64,000 nt of DNA from Mycobacterium botniense (GTDB lineage Bacteria > Actinomycetota > Actinomycetes > Mycobacteriales > Mycobacteriaceae), in assembly GCF_010723305.1 (NCBI RefSeq), contig NZ_BLKW01000004.1:1488001-1552000 (forward strand), in the 5' to 3' direction. The translations under genes were made by a program, and so were the position numbers. Positions 43,586-55,391 of the stretch are shown here, in pieces; the first letter of the stretch is position 1, and each line of letters starts with the position of its first letter. The notes beneath the pieces are model-generated. The model was not told where the DNA came from. It was given only the letters and a program-made list of their open reading frames with translations, and did not search any database.

Positions 43586-45147
43586 GCTCTGAGAGCATCC
43601 GGGGCCGCGCAGCGACTGCTGCTGATCAGTGGCGTAACCCGCTGCGGGACAAGCGAGACAAGCGGCTGCCCAGGATCGCCGGTCCGTGCGGCATGGTGAT
43701 TTTCGGCGTCACCGGCGACCTTGCCCGCAAAAAGCTGATGCCCGCCATCTACGACCTGGCCAACCGCGGTCTGCTGCACCCGCGTTTCGCCCTGGTGGGG
43801 TTTGCCCGCAGGGACTGGGACCACGAGGATTTCGGGCAGGTCGTCTACCAGGCTGTGAAAGACCACAGCCGTACCCCGTTTCGGCAGGTGACATGGGACC
43901 GGCTGGCGGAGGGGTTTCGTTTCGTGCCGGGGACGTTCGACGACGACGCGGCGTTCGCCCGCCTCGCCGAAACCCTGGACAAACTCGAAGCCGAGCGCGG
44001 CACTCGCGGCAACCATGCCTTCTACCTGGCCATCCCCCCGAAGCTCTTCCCGCTGGCGTGTCAACAGCTGCAGAAGTCCGGGCTGGCCTGCCCGCAAGAC
44101 GGGCGGTGGAGCCGGGTGGTCATCGAGAAACCGTTCGGTCATGACCAGCGCAGCGCACGCGCACTGAACCAGGTGGTCAATGCGGTCTTTCCCGAGGAGT
44201 CGGTGTTCCGTATCGACCACTATCTGGGTAAGGAGACGGTGCAGAACATCCTGGCGCTGAGGTTCGCCAACCAGCTCTTCGACCCGATCTGGAACGCGAA
44301 TTACGTCGATCACGTGCAGATCACCATGGCCGAAGATATCGGACTCGGGGGCCGGGCCGGCTACTACGACGGCATCGGCGCAGCCCGCGACGTGATCCAG
44401 AACCACCTCATGCAGCTGCTGGCGTTGACGGCCATGGAAGAGCCAGTCAGCTTCCAGCCCTCGCAGTTACAGGCCGAGAAAATCAAAGTGCTCTCGGCGA
44501 CTCGGCTCGCTCAGCCGTTGGACCAAACCACCAGTCGTGGGCAGTACACGGCCGGTTGGCAGGGCGGGCAGAAAGTAATCGGGTTGCTCGACGAGGAAGG
44601 GTTCGCTAAAGATTCGATCACCGAGACGTTCGCCGCCATCACACTGGAAGTCGACACCCGTCGGTGGGCCGGTGTGCCGTTTTATCTGCGGACGGGCAAG
44701 CGGCTGGCGCGCCGGGTGACCGAGATCGCACTGGTGTTCAAACGTGCGCCGCATCTGCCGTTCGACGAAACCATGACCGGCGAGCTGGGTACTAACGCAC
44801 TGGTTATCCGGGTGCAGCCTGATGAGGGGATCACGCTGCGGTTCGGGTCCAAAGTTCCCGGCACCGCTATGGAAGTCCGTGACGTCAATATGGACTTCTC
44901 CTACGGCTCGGCGTTCGCTGAGGATTCGCCGGAGGCCTACGAACGGCTCATCCTCGATGTGCTGCTCGGTGAGCCGTCCCTGTTTCCGGTCAACGCGGAA
45001 GTTGAATTAGCTTGGGAGATCCTCGATCCCGTCCTTGAGAACTGGGCTGCGCATGGGAAACCCGATCCCTACGAGGCCGGCACCTGGGGTCCCGCGTCGT
45101 CGTTGGAGATGCTTCGCCGCGCCGGCCGGGAATGGCGGCGGCCGTGA
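43582..45147 (+). CDS. zwf: Glucose-6-phosphate 1-dehydrogenase
   Basis: A 521-residue enzyme that makes NADPH and 6-phosphogluconolactone. The dinucleotide motif [10 protein letters not shown] (about residue 40) and the active-site motif RIDHYLGKE with its histidine are intact; the C-terminal domain ends [13 protein letters not shown]. It corresponds to Zwf2 of M. tuberculosis (Rv1447c). The ATG overlaps the tal stop by 4 nt. The N-terminal 15 residues are variable. OpcA, its assembly and redox-control partner, is encoded 49 nt downstream. Confidence 0.96.
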   Translation: MSSESIRGRAATAADQWRNPLRDKRDKRLPRIAGPCGMVIFGVTGDLARKKLMPAIYDLANRGLLHPRFALVGFARRDWDHEDFGQVVYQAVKDHSRTPFRQVTWDRLAEGFRFVPGTFDDDAAFARLAETLDKLEAERGTRGNHAFYLAIPPKLFPLACQQLQKSGLACPQDGRWSRVVIEKPFGHDQRSARALNQVVNAVFPEESVFRIDHYLGKETVQNILALRFANQLFDPIWNANYVDHVQITMAEDIGLGGRAGYYDGIGAARDVIQNHLMQLLALTAMEEPVSFQPSQLQAEKIKVLSATRLAQPLDQTTSRGQYTAGWQGGQKVIGLLDEEGFAKDSITETFAAITLEVDTRRWAGVPFYLRTGKRLARRVTEIALVFKRAPHLPFDETMTGELGTNALVIRVQPDEGITLRFGSKVPGTAMEVRDVNMDFSYGSAFAEDSPEAYERLILDVLLGEPSLFPVNAEVELAWEILDPVLENWAAHGKPDPYEAGTWGPASSLEMLRRAGREWRRP

Positions 45148-45196
45148 TCCGCGCCGGCGGCGATGCAGAACGAGGCGATGAGGAGAAGCGGCGCAG

Positions 45197-46108
45197 ATGA
45201 TCGTCGACATGCTGGACACCAGCACCACCGCAATCAACGACAAGCTGAACGAGTTACGCCGGCGGGTCGGCGCAGTCACCAGGGGCCGGGTGATGACGCT
45301 CATCATCGCGCCGGACAGCGATGCCCGGTTGGACGAGTCCATCGACGCAGCCAATTTCGCAAGCCACGAGCATCCCAGCCGGATAATCGTCGTGATGACC
45401 GAGGCTTCGGGGGGCGCTGAGGCGCGACTTGACGCACAGTTACGCACCGGCGGTGACACCGGCGCCGGAGAGGTTGTGGTGCTGCGGCTTTCCGGCCCGC
45501 TTTCCATGCACGCCGACAGCGTGGTCATGCCGTTTATGTTGCCCGACACCCCGATAGTGGCGTGGTGGCCCGACACTGCTCCCCCGGTACCGGCTCAAGA
45601 CCCGCTGGGGAAGTTGGCGATTCGCCGCATTACGGACGCGACGAACAGCGAGGACCCATTGTCTGCGATCAAAAGCCGGTTGTCGGGCTACACCCCCGGC
45701 GACACGGACCTGGCGTGGAGCCGGATCACTCACTGGCGGGCGTTGCTCACTGCGACGGTCGACCAGCCACCGTACGAGCCGATCACCTCGGCACTGGTGT
45801 CCGGCCTCAAGACCGAGCCAGCACTTGACATCCTGGCCGGCTGGCTGGCCAGCCGGATCGACGGGCCGGTGCGACGCGCCGTCGGTGAGCTCAAAGTCGA
45901 GCTGGTGCGCTGCACCGAGACGGTGACGTTGAGCAGACCCCAGGACGGGGTGACGGCCACATTAAGCCGGACAGGCCGACCCGATGCCTTGGTTCCCTTG
46001 CCGCGCAGGGAAACTCGCGAGTGCCTCGCCGAGGATCTGCGGCGCCTGGACCCTGATGACATCTACTTCGCTGCGCTCGGCGGCATCAACAAGGTGCAGT
46101 ACATATGA
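45197..46108 (+). CDS. opcA: G6PDH assembly/allosteric protein OpcA
   Basis: A 303-residue OpcA protein found in actinobacteria and cyanobacteria, which binds and activates glucose-6-phosphate dehydrogenase. Family segments [19 protein letters not shown] at the N-terminus and [37 protein letters not shown] are visible. GAGGAGA lies about 10 nt before the ATG. Its stop overlaps the pgl ATG by 4 nt. No transmembrane or signal sequence. Confidence 0.94.
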   Translation: MIVDMLDTSTTAINDKLNELRRRVGAVTRGRVMTLIIAPDSDARLDESIDAANFASHEHPSRIIVVMTEASGGAEARLDAQLRTGGDTGAGEVVVLRLSGPLSMHADSVVMPFMLPDTPIVAWWPDTAPPVPAQDPLGKLAIRRITDATNSEDPLSAIKSRLSGYTPGDTDLAWSRITHWRALLTATVDQPPYEPITSALVSGLKTEPALDILAGWLASRIDGPVRRAVGELKVELVRCTETVTLSRPQDGVTATLSRTGRPDALVPLPRRETRECLAEDLRRLDPDDIYFAALGGINKVQYI

Positions 46109-46863
46109 GCACGATCACCGAAATCTATCCCGACAGCGAAGCTCTCGTCGCGGCCGCAGCTCAACGACTGGTGGGCGTCATTGAAGCCGCGATGGCGGCC
46201 AGAGGACGTGCGCTGATCGTGCTGACCGGGGGCGGGAACGGCACCGCGCTGCTGCGCCGCCTCGGTGACCACGCCCAGCAGCTCGACTGGTCACACATAC
46301 ACCTGTTCTGGGGTGACGAACGCTACGTTCCCGAAAACGACGCCGAGCGCAACGATAAGCAGGCCCGTGTTGCCTTACTGGATCGTATCGCCATCCCGGC
46401 CCGCAACGTCCATGCGATGCCCGCCAGTGACGGCGAATTCGGCAATGATCTGGAGGCGGCGGCACTGGCTTACGAACAGGTGCTGGCGGCCAACGCCGAG
46501 CCGGGCGATCCGGCACCGAACTTCGACGTCCATCTGCTCGGCGTCGGGCCGGAGGGACATGTCAATTCATTGTTCCCCCACAGCGCGGCGGTGCATGAGG
46601 GCAGCCGCATGGTGGTGGGGGTCGACGACTCTCCCAAACCACCGCCGCGACGACTCACCCTGACACTGCCCGCGATCCGGCGCTCCCGCGAGGTCTGGAT
46701 GCTGGTGTCGGGAGCCGAGAAGGCCGAGGCGGTGGCCGCCGCAGTCGCCGGCGCTGATCCGGTGGCGGTGCCGGCCGCCGGGGCGGTCGGCCGCGAGAAG
46801 ACCCTCTGGCTGCTGGACAGCGCGGCAGCGGCCAAACTCCCCGGCCAGCGGCGGCTGGCTTAA
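46105..46863 (+). CDS. pgl: 6-phosphogluconolactonase
   Basis: A 252-residue lactonase (DevB/NagB-like fold) that hydrolyses 6-phosphoglucono-lactone, the third step coupled to Zwf. [29 protein letters not shown] and [16 protein letters not shown] are typical motifs and contain the active-site histidine. It overlaps opcA by 4 nt and ends the operon. About 236 nt separate it from the next gene on the same strand; M. tuberculosis has further genes nearby that are missing here. Confidence 0.95.
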   Translation: MSTITEIYPDSEALVAAAAQRLVGVIEAAMAARGRALIVLTGGGNGTALLRRLGDHAQQLDWSHIHLFWGDERYVPENDAERNDKQARVALLDRIAIPARNVHAMPASDGEFGNDLEAAALAYEQVLAANAEPGDPAPNFDVHLLGVGPEGHVNSLFPHSAAVHEGSRMVVGVDDSPKPPPRRLTLTLPAIRRSREVWMLVSGAEKAEAVAAAVAGADPVAVPAAGAVGREKTLWLLDSAAAAKLPGQRRLA

Positions 46864-47099
46864 GCCCGGCGGCGAGGACGCGGCACCGGAGGTGCGGCCC
46901 GCTCAGAGCCGCGGCCCCGCTCGACACGCGCGTCGGCATATCCGGTGGTGTACTCATCGAGCCGCCGCGTGACCTCGGATGTTCCCGCGGCGCTGTGCGC
47001 ACGGTATCGCCGCCAGCTTCGGTTGCAGTGTCGTCGCCGCACACCGGTGAGATGGTAAAGCACGTTTCGGCGGTTCCCGCGACGGTCATAATGGCGGTC

Positions 47100-47468
47100 A
47101 TGGCCGACAAAACCGCCCGCGCCGGCTCGGAGCGCCAGCGGCTCAGGACACTGGCGCAGGCCGCGTTGAATGCCGATCTCACGGTGCAGCAGTTGGACGC
47201 GGTGCTCGCCGACATGACCACGTCGCTGTCAGGCCTTAACGGTGCGTTGGACACCTTCGAAGACAGCCTGGGACATCTCAACACCACCCTGGGCAAACTT
47301 GACGAACTGGCGCCGAGGCTCAGCGCTGTGGTCGACCGGATGGAGGTCATCGTTGGGCGAGTCGAGCACATCGTCGATCTGGCCGAGGCGGTGACCGCGC
47401 CCCTTTCGGCGACCGAACAGGCGGTGCGCGGTGTGCTCAGCGCTCTGCGCAACCGGGCCGCGCGTTAA
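47100..47468 (+). CDS. Small alpha-helical protein (Rv1444c type)
   Basis: A 122-residue protein with heptad-like leucine/valine spacing through most of its length (LTVQQLDAVLADMTTSLSGL, LDTFEDSLGHL, LDELAPRLSAVVDRM), so a long coiled-coil or helical bundle is likely. It has no signal peptide or membrane segment and a basic C-terminus. The ATG at 47100 gives MADKTARAGSERQRL, like the M. tuberculosis protein; an ATG three codons upstream is possible and no good ribosome-binding site was seen. It is convergent with secG across 62 nt. Function unknown. Confidence 0.75.
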   Translation: MADKTARAGSERQRLRTLAQAALNADLTVQQLDAVLADMTTSLSGLNGALDTFEDSLGHLNTTLGKLDELAPRLSAVVDRMEVIVGRVEHIVDLAEAVTAPLSATEQAVRGVLSALRNRAAR

Positions 47469-47530
47469 GCTCACGGCCACCGCCGCCGTGCCGATAAGCC
47501 GACGAAACCTGTTATGGTGCCGGGTATTTC

Positions 47531-47764
47531 TCAGCGGTATTTGATCAGCAGCGCCATGCCGATAATGGCCACCAGCCAGATCCCGGTGATGAACAGTGTT
47601 AACCGGTCGAGATTTTTTTCCACGACCGTCGACCCCGACAGCGCGGACTGCACACCGCCGCCGAACAGTGTCGACAAGCCCCCGCCCTTGGCGCGGTGCA
47701 GCAGCACCAGCAGCACCACGAGCACGCTGGTGATGACCAGGATGATCTGCAGGGCCAACTCCAT
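47531..47764 (-). CDS. secG: Preprotein translocase subunit SecG
   Basis: A 77-residue membrane protein with two helices (residues 3-22 and 55-74) and the conserved loop HRAKGGGLSTLFGGG between them. It is the accessory subunit of the SecYEG protein-export channel. It lies 30 nt downstream of tpiA, a linkage kept in many actinobacteria. Confidence 0.95.
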   Translation of the reverse strand: MELALQIILVITSVLVVLLVLLHRAKGGGLSTLFGGGVQSALSGSTVVEKNLDRLTLFITGIWLVAIIGMALLIKYR

Positions 47765-47794
47765 ATCAGCTACCCTAGCGGTATCAGCATCCGG

Positions 47795-48580
47795 TCACGG
47801 CAGCGGCCCGCCGGCGGCGATGGCGCACATGGTGGCGAACTGCTCCCCGTCCAGCGACGCCCCCCCGACCAGCGCCCCGTCGACGTCGTCTGCCGCGATG
47901 ATGTCGCCGATATTCTTCGCGTTCACCGAGCCCCCGTACAGCACCCGCACCCCCCCGGCAACCTGCGGTGACGCCAGCGCACCCAGCTCCGTGCGGATCG
48001 CCGCGCACACCTCTTGGGCATCGGCGGCGCCGGCCACCCGCCCGGTGCCGATGGCCCAGACCGGCTCGTAGGCGATGACCACGCCTCCGATCTGCTCTGC
48101 CGAGAGCCCTGCCAGCGATCCGCGCAGTTGCCCGATGTTGTGGGCCACATGATCCCCGGCCTCGCGGACCTCGAGATGCTCACCGATACACACGATCGGG
48201 GTCAGTCCGTGCCGCAGTGCTGCAGCGGCCTTGGCCGCCACCAGCGCGTCATCCTCGGCGTGGTAGGTGCGCCGCTCGGAGTGGCCGACGACGACGTACG
48301 TGCACCCCAGCTTGGCGAGGAAAGCGCCGCTGATGTCACCGGTGTAAGCACCGGCGTCGTGCGGCGAAAGGTCCTGGGCCCCATAGGTCAGTCGCAGTTT
48401 GTCACCGTCGACCAAAGTCTGCACGCTGCGCAGGTCGGTGAACGGCGGGAGCACCGCGGCGTCGACCTTGTCGTAGTACTTGTCCGGTAGTGCGAACGCG
48501 ATCTTCTGCACCAGCGCGATCGCTTCGAAGTGGTTGAGGTTCATCTTCCAGTTGCCCGCGATCAGCGGTTTACGGCTCAT
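47795..48580 (-). CDS. tpiA: Triosephosphate isomerase
   Basis: A 261-residue TIM-barrel enzyme interconverting dihydroxyacetone phosphate and glyceraldehyde-3-phosphate. Lys in GNWKMN, His in GHSERR and the catalytic Glu in [11 protein letters not shown] are all present, with the phosphate-binding GGS at the C-terminus. The ATG at 48578-48580 starts [14 protein letters not shown] and has AAGGA upstream. It is third in the gap-pgk-tpiA order. Confidence 0.96.
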   Translation of the reverse strand: MSRKPLIAGNWKMNLNHFEAIALVQKIAFALPDKYYDKVDAAVLPPFTDLRSVQTLVDGDKLRLTYGAQDLSPHDAGAYTGDISGAFLAKLGCTYVVVGHSERRTYHAEDDALVAAKAAAALRHGLTPIVCIGEHLEVREAGDHVAHNIGQLRGSLAGLSAEQIGGVVIAYEPVWAIGTGRVAGAADAQEVCAAIRTELGALASPQVAGGVRVLYGGSVNAKNIGDIIAADDVDGALVGGASLDGEQFATMCAIAAGGPLP

Positions 48581-48594
48581 CAGCATCCTTCGCG

Positions 48595-49809
48595 TCAGGT
48601 GTTCAGCACCTCGAGGCCGGGGAGCGCTTTGCCCTCAAGGTATTCCAGTGACGCGCCGCCGCCGGTGGAAATGTGCGAAAAGCCGTCTTCGGGCAGGCCC
48701 AGTGTGCGCACCGCAGCGGCCGAGTCGCCGCCGCCGACCACGCTGAACGCGCCTTTGGCGGTGGCCGTCACGATCGCCTCGGCGACGCCTCGGGTACCCG
48801 CGGCGAACGCCGGGAACTCGAACACCCCCATCGGGCCGTTCCAGAAGATGGTTTTGGCGTTGGACAGCAGCGCGGCGAAACGCTGGACTGATCCCGGCCC
48901 GATGTCCAGGCCCATCTTGTCTGCTGGAATCTGTTCTGCTGCGGCTATTTCCGATGGAGCATCGGGTGCGAAAGTCCCGGCCACCGCGAAATCGACAGGC
49001 AGCCGCAGCACATCGCAGTACGCGTCGAGCAACCTCTGGCAGGTGTCGATCATATCCGCCTCCAGCAGCGATTTACCTACTGAGAAACCCTGCGCTGCAA
49101 GAAATGTGAAGCACATACCACCGCCGATCACGATGCTGTCAGCTTGGGTCGCCAGCGATTCGATCACGCCCAGCTTGTCGGACACCTTCGATCCGCCCAG
49201 GACCACCGCGTACGGACGCTGCTGTGATTTGGTCAAGCGTTGCAGCACACGAGTCTCGGCGGCTACCAGCTTGCCCGCATAGGAGGGCAGCAAGGTTGCC
49301 ACATCGTAGACCGAGGCCTGTTTGCGGTGCACGACACCGAACCCGTCGGAGACGAAAGCGCCTTTGTCCCCGACGAGTTCGGCCAGCTGCGTGGCTAATG
49401 CCAAGCGTTCGGCGTCTTTTTTGCTGGTTTCACGCGGATCGAAGCGGACGTTCTCCAACAGGAGGGCTTTCCCGCCGGCCAACTGCTGTGCCCGCGCCCG
49501 GGCGTCGGGACCGGTGACGTCGCGGGACAGCTGGATATCCCCACCCAGCTGCTGCCCCAGCACCGTCGCGACCGGCGCCAGCGACAGCTTGGGATCGGGC
49601 CCGCTGTCGGGCCGGCCCAGGTGAGCGGCCACCACGACCTTGGCGCCCGCGTCGAGCAGCGCCCGCAGCGTCGGCACCGAAGCCGTGATACGGCCCGCGT
49701 CGGTGACCGTGCCGTCCTCGGCTAACGGAACATTGAGATCGCAGCGCACCAGCACTCCTCGACCCGAAACTCCCTCGGCGAGAAGATCGTCCAGCGTTTT
49801 GATGCTCAC
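48595..49809 (-). CDS. pgk: Phosphoglycerate kinase
   Basis: A 404-residue two-domain kinase making ATP from 1,3-bisphosphoglycerate. The motifs [34 protein letters not shown] and the hinge/nucleotide-site [11 protein letters not shown] and GGGDSAAAV are intact. The GTG at 49807-49809 begins right after the gap stop (2 nt gap), which fits translational coupling; no separate strong ribosome-binding site is visible. A longer open frame overlapping gap is not real. Confidence 0.95.
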   Translation of the reverse strand: MSIKTLDDLLAEGVSGRGVLVRCDLNVPLAEDGTVTDAGRITASVPTLRALLDAGAKVVVAAHLGRPDSGPDPKLSLAPVATVLGQQLGGDIQLSRDVTGPDARARAQQLAGGKALLLENVRFDPRETSKKDAERLALATQLAELVGDKGAFVSDGFGVVHRKQASVYDVATLLPSYAGKLVAAETRVLQRLTKSQQRPYAVVLGGSKVSDKLGVIESLATQADSIVIGGGMCFTFLAAQGFSVGKSLLEADMIDTCQRLLDAYCDVLRLPVDFAVAGTFAPDAPSEIAAAEQIPADKMGLDIGPGSVQRFAALLSNAKTIFWNGPMGVFEFPAFAAGTRGVAEAIVTATAKGAFSVVGGGDSAAAVRTLGLPEDGFSHISTGGGASLEYLEGKALPGLEVLNT

Positions 49810-49811
49810 GG

Positions 49812-50960
<1,149 letters not shown>

Positions 50961-51078
50961 TCACCGGCCAACCCGGGTGACGCGCCACATCGGCACACCC
51001 GGATCCCGCACCATGCGGCACCTGTGGGAACCTGCCGGCTATCCGGAACATTGAGAGCACCACCTTCGTGCCCAGTTC

Positions 51079-52497
51079 CTAGTGCGCACGCAGCCGGCGC
51101 AGCGCCGATTCGGCCGCGTGGTAGCCGCACAGGCCGTGGATGCCGCCGCCGGGCGGGGTGGATTGCGAGCACAGGTAGACACCGGGCACCCCAGTGAAAT
51201 AGGGGTCACGGGCGATGCGGGGGCGGAACAGAACCTGCAAACGGTCGTTGGCGCCGCCGATGATGTCACCGCCGATGAAGTTGGGGTTGTAGGCCGCCAG
51301 TTCGGCGGTCGACGTGCTGACCGTCGCGGTGATGCGCTCACGGAATCCGGGCGCGAACCGCTCGATCTGGTCGATGACGGCGGCGGTGGCGTCACCGGTG
51401 TAACCGAACGGCACGTGGGCGTACGCCCAGATCGGATTGATCGGGCCGGCCGAGCGCGACCGGTCAGCCAGATACTGCTGCCCGACGAGCACGAAGGGCC
51501 GCTGCGGCATACGTCCCTGGGCGCGCTGGCGTTCGCTGTCCGCGATCTCGGCGACGCTGCCGCCGAGATGGACCGTGCCCGCACGCGCACACGCCGGATT
51601 GGTCCACGGGATATCACCCTCGATCGCGAAGTCGACCTTGAACGCCGAGGAGCCTTGCCGATAGCGCTGAAAGGAGCGCCTGATCCGGGGGGGCAGGAGA
51701 TCGCCGTAGAGCTCGCACACCGCGGCCGGGCTCAGGTCGAGCATCACCAGGTCAGCAGCCGGAATGTCATGGCGGTCGGTGATACGGACACCGGTGGTGA
51801 TCGTGCCGCCGCGCTCGCGCAGCGCAGCGACCAGGGCGTCCACGATCGACCCGGAGCCGCCTTCGGCCACCGGCCACCCATACCGGTGGCCACTGGCCAA
51901 CATCACCAACCCCAGCGCTGAGGTCAGCGGCCGGTCCAACCGGGTGTAGATGTGCGCGGCCGTGCCGGCGAATAACGCGCGAGCCTGTTCGGTGCGAAAC
52001 CAGCGGGCCAGCACCGTGGCCGGCAGCACCGCCCGCGGCCCGAATGTGGCCAGCCGGATCGGGTGACGCGGAATATGCAGCACCGGCCGCAGCAGATCCT
52101 GGGCCAGGTCGTCGAAACCGGCCACCAGGTCACCCAGCACGTGCCGCCACCGCGGCCCGTCGCGGCCAAGGCCCGCGGCGGTGTCATCGATGGACTGATA
52201 CAGCACGCCGGCGCTGCCGTCGTCGAGCGGGTGCGCGCAGTCGACCTCCGGCCATTTCCAGCGCAGTCCATAGCGGTCCAGGCCGATCTGCTGCCACAGC
52301 GGAGAGCCCACCCCCATCGGGTGAAATGCCGAGCAGTGGTCGTGGATGACACCGGGGACCATCAGCTCACCCGAGCGTGCACCCCCGCCCGCCGTGTCGC
52401 GGGCCTCCAGCACGTGGACGTCGATACCATTGCGCGCCAGGTGAATTGCGGCAGCCAGGCCGTTGGGCCCGGCGCCGACGACGACCGCGGTGGTCAT
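51079..52497 (-). CDS. FAD-dependent oxidoreductase, phytoene-desaturase-like (Rv1432 type)
   Basis: A 472-residue flavoprotein. It opens with the FAD dinucleotide motif VVVGAGPNGLAAAIHLARNG and an acidic residue at the end of the second strand (HVLEARD), and it ends with the second FAD-contact region of the amino oxidase/phytoene desaturase group (GVYLCSQSTPPGGGIHGLCGYHAAE). The substrate is unknown; carotenoid biosynthesis genes are not nearby. The ATG at 52495-52497 overlaps the stop of the upstream DUF3556 gene by 4 nt, so the two are co-translated and probably act together. Confidence 0.9.
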   Translation of the reverse strand: MTTAVVVGAGPNGLAAAIHLARNGIDVHVLEARDTAGGGARSGELMVPGVIHDHCSAFHPMGVGSPLWQQIGLDRYGLRWKWPEVDCAHPLDDGSAGVLYQSIDDTAAGLGRDGPRWRHVLGDLVAGFDDLAQDLLRPVLHIPRHPIRLATFGPRAVLPATVLARWFRTEQARALFAGTAAHIYTRLDRPLTSALGLVMLASGHRYGWPVAEGGSGSIVDALVAALRERGGTITTGVRITDRHDIPAADLVMLDLSPAAVCELYGDLLPPRIRRSFQRYRQGSSAFKVDFAIEGDIPWTNPACARAGTVHLGGSVAEIADSERQRAQGRMPQRPFVLVGQQYLADRSRSAGPINPIWAYAHVPFGYTGDATAAVIDQIERFAPGFRERITATVSTSTAELAAYNPNFIGGDIIGGANDRLQVLFRPRIARDPYFTGVPGVYLCSQSTPPGGGIHGLCGYHAAESALRRLRAH

Positions 52498-54254
52498 CGT
52501 GGCGCGGTGCGGGTGTGATGGGCTGTGAGGTAGACCGGGAACTGGTCCCCGGGTTCGGGCCAGGGCTGGCGACTCAGCATGTCGGCGACCTTGACATAGC
52601 CTTGTTCGATCAGGCCGGTCTTGGCGTCGACAATGCGATACCACTGCCGTTGCGTATGGATCGGCTGACCCTCCACGACGATGATGCGAACATCGCCCTC
52701 GCCGAAATGGCAGCGCCGCTGCACCGCCGCGAGAAGCTGCTCGTTGTGCAAGTGACCTTCGCCGAAGTTCCAGCCGACAAGTGACCCGGCCACCAGTTCG
52801 CCCTCCCGCACGCTGTAGCAGGTTTCGTTTTCCACAGCGCGCGGCAACAACCCGTTGAGCGCCCGGCCGTGGGTGTGCATGGACCGAAACGCGGCGCCCA
52901 TGTCGGTGGTCATCTCAGCGGTCGCCGGATCGTAAAGCCTGGCCAGTTGTTTGACGGTCAGCGCAGAGCTCTTGACGACGTTGGCCTCGATTGTGTCCTC
53001 GGCGTTCGCGCGGAAACACCACACGCTGGTGGCCCAGTTGCCGGCGTAGTAGCGCATCGCCGGAAGAAATGAAACCTGTTGGGGGAAAATGTTTCCCACG
53101 ATCGGCACCACGGCCAGCGCGAACACCAGGATAGCCAGTAGCAGCGGTGACTGCAGATCGGTGGCGTGGATGCTGCCGTAGTGGCCGAACAGGTAGAACA
53201 GCGAAAAGATGAAAAAAACGTTCCACTCCAACGGAACTCCCATCGGGAAGTTGGAAATGATGTTGAGGTGGAACAGCACCATGAAACCGATGAGCGGCCA
53301 CGACCACGCTTGACCGTCGGCGACGAACACCAGCAGCCCCGGGACCAGGAATTCCGCTGTGGTACCGCCGACATGCGCCAGGAAGGTGGGCAGCCAGGAT
53401 GGGCGCAGGTCGTTGAGGGGGTCGCGGTACAGCATGTGCTTGAACCGGTCGAATATCCTGCTGCGCAGCAGCGCATTGTTGCTGATCATCGCTGCTACCA
53501 CGTAGGGGAAGTGGTGGTTGAGCTTGGAGGTCGCGGCTCCCCACCACAGCGCCAGCATGATGATCTTGAACGCCGCGATCTGGTCGGTGAACGGGAAGAA
53601 GAACACGAACAGTTTCAGCCAGTAGTGTTCGGCGCGGGCGGCCAAAAAGATCGTTTTGTCGCGCAGACCCAGCACAGCCAGCGCGACGATGACCGGCGCC
53701 ACCCGGGCCGGGTTGATCAGCCCCACGTCACCGCTACCGGTGACCGGGCCACCGTATCCGGGTGACACCAAGGCCCACGCCCCCGAGACCACCACGATCG
53801 CATAGAGCACGACGTCGACGACAGTGCGGGTGTCCCCGCTGGTGAACGGCACCTTGCCCGGCCACGGTGGCAGACGAATCGTGTTGGGCCGCAACCAATA
53901 AAGAAACCCGCCGATCGGTGGCCAGAACCGGCCGGTCAGCGGGCCGGAACCACAGCCCAGACCCAGCACCTCGAACAGCAGCGTGAAGACGACGACCTTC
54001 TGGTACACGATCGGCTGCGTCCACCAGTGGCCGATCTGACCGAGTCCGCCCAGGCCCGGTGTCAACGAGATGATCGCGGCGGGCGCAGCAACGTACACCG
54101 CGATCTTGATCACGTACACCAGGTACGCTACCGAGGGCGTGCCGAAACCGTGTTCCACCCAGTGGCGGGTCACCACTTGCAGCCGGGCGGCCCGTGGCAG
54201 GGTGCGCCACGTCTCCCGGTCAACGTCGGGGAGATCCGGTGTCATGAATCCCAT
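52494..54254 (-). CDS. DUF3556 transmembrane protein (Rv1431 type)
   Basis: A 586-residue protein. The first 390 residues hold about 9-11 predicted helices (for example 44-65, 88-105, 150-170, 190-205, 215-230, 330-350, 360-385), and the last 180 residues form a soluble domain. It matches the actinobacterial DUF3556 family, of unknown function. GGAGAGG lies 6 nt before the ATG at 54252-54254; a second ATG three codons later is possible. It overlaps the FAD oxidoreductase gene by 4 nt; a membrane-bound redox or lipid-modifying pair is a reasonable guess only. Confidence 0.88.
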   Translation of the reverse strand: MGFMTPDLPDVDRETWRTLPRAARLQVVTRHWVEHGFGTPSVAYLVYVIKIAVYVAAPAAIISLTPGLGGLGQIGHWWTQPIVYQKVVVFTLLFEVLGLGCGSGPLTGRFWPPIGGFLYWLRPNTIRLPPWPGKVPFTSGDTRTVVDVVLYAIVVVSGAWALVSPGYGGPVTGSGDVGLINPARVAPVIVALAVLGLRDKTIFLAARAEHYWLKLFVFFFPFTDQIAAFKIIMLALWWGAATSKLNHHFPYVVAAMISNNALLRSRIFDRFKHMLYRDPLNDLRPSWLPTFLAHVGGTTAEFLVPGLLVFVADGQAWSWPLIGFMVLFHLNIISNFPMGVPLEWNVFFIFSLFYLFGHYGSIHATDLQSPLLLAILVFALAVVPIVGNIFPQQVSFLPAMRYYAGNWATSVWCFRANAEDTIEANVVKSSALTVKQLARLYDPATAEMTTDMGAAFRSMHTHGRALNGLLPRAVENETCYSVREGELVAGSLVGWNFGEGHLHNEQLLAAVQRRCHFGEGDVRIIVVEGQPIHTQRQWYRIVDAKTGLIEQGYVKVADMLSRQPWPEPGDQFPVYLTAHHTRTAPR

Positions 54255-54413
54255 GGCTGCCTCTCCGCGCAGGACCGGCCGGCGGCGGCCACGTCGTCAT
54301 GGGCCGTTGTCTGCGTGCCGGCATATGCGCTCCGGACGCCGGCCACAGGCGCATCGGTGTTCTGCGCATGAACTTCGGTTGCCGTGGCGACGGCCACGAG
54401 CGCCAGCTGAACG

Positions 54414-55391
54414 TTACACATCCTCCAGCAGATCCGGGGTCACCGCCGATTCGGTGTCCGGGATGCCCTCCTGTTTCGCCTTGCGATCCGCCATCGACAG
54501 CAGCCGCCGGATCCGACCGGCCACCGCATCTTTGGTCATCGGAGGATCGGCAAGCCGGCCCAGTTCCTCCAGCGAAGCCTGCCGGTGCTCGATACGCAGC
54601 TTGCCGGCGGCGGCCAGATGATCGGGCACACTGTCGCCGAGTATCTCCAACGCCCGCTCCACCCGGGCTGCCGCCGCCACCGCCGCCCGCGCGGAGCGGC
54701 GCAGGTTAGCGTCATCGAAGTTGGCCAGCCGGTTGGCGGTCGCGCGCACCTCCCGGCGCATCCGGCGCTCCTCCCAAATCAGCCGAGTGTCGTTGGCGCC
54801 CATCCGCGTCAGCAACGCACCGATCGCCTCGCCGTCGCGCACCACCACGCGGTCGGCGCCGCGCACTTCACGGGCTTTGGCGCTGACCCCAAGCCGCCGC
54901 GCCGCGCCCACCAACGCCAGCGCGGCCTCCGGACCCGGGCAGCTGACCTCCAACGCCGACGAGCGCCCCGGCTCGGTCAGCGATCCGTGCGCCAAAAAGG
55001 CGCCCCGCCAAGCTGCTTCGGCGTCAGCGATACTGCCGCCGACGACCTGGGCCGGCAGGCCACGCACCGGGCGCCCGCGCTGGTCGAGCAGTCCGGTCTG
55101 GCGGGCCAGCGCCTCACCGTCGTTGGCGACCCGCACCACATAACGGGTCTGCTTGCGAATCCCGCTGGCTGACAACATGTGTACTGCCGCGTTGTAACCG
55201 TATAGCTCGAAGATCTCTCGGCGCAGCCGGCGTGCTACGCTGCCCGAATCCAGCTCCGCCTCCACAACCACGCGGCCGCCGACGATGTGCAGCCCCCCGG
55301 CAAACCGCAATAATGACGTGACTTCGGCGCGCCGAGCACTGACCGAGTTGATCACCAGCCGGCTCAGCTCGTCTTTGACTTCGGCTGTCAT
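54414..55391 (-). CDS. whiA: Sporulation-type regulator WhiA
   Basis: A 325-residue WhiA protein: a LAGLIDADG-like N-terminal domain ([34 protein letters not shown]) fused to a C-terminal helix-turn-helix ([26 protein letters not shown]). WhiA controls cell division and sporulation genes in actinobacteria; in mycobacteria its role is likely in growth and division. The ATG at 55389-55391 overlaps the upstream cuvA stop by 4 nt; a GTG two codons upstream is less likely. Confidence 0.95.
   Translation of the reverse strand: MTAEVKDELSRLVINSVSARRAEVTSLLRFAGGLHIVGGRVVVEAELDSGSVARRLRREIFELYGYNAAVHMLSASGIRKQTRYVVRVANDGEALARQTGLLDQRGRPVRGLPAQVVGGSIADAEAAWRGAFLAHGSLTEPGRSSALEVSCPGPEAALALVGAARRLGVSAKAREVRGADRVVVRDGEAIGALLTRMGANDTRLIWEERRMRREVRATANRLANFDDANLRRSARAAVAAAARVERALEILGDSVPDHLAAAGKLRIEHRQASLEELGRLADPPMTKDAVAGRIRRLLSMADRKAKQEGIPDTESAVTPDLLEDV

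Noticed and set aside
47469..47530. Possible bidirectional terminator between the Rv1444c-type gene and secG
   Set aside because: No clear stem-loop with a T-run could be found by eye in the 62-nt gap.
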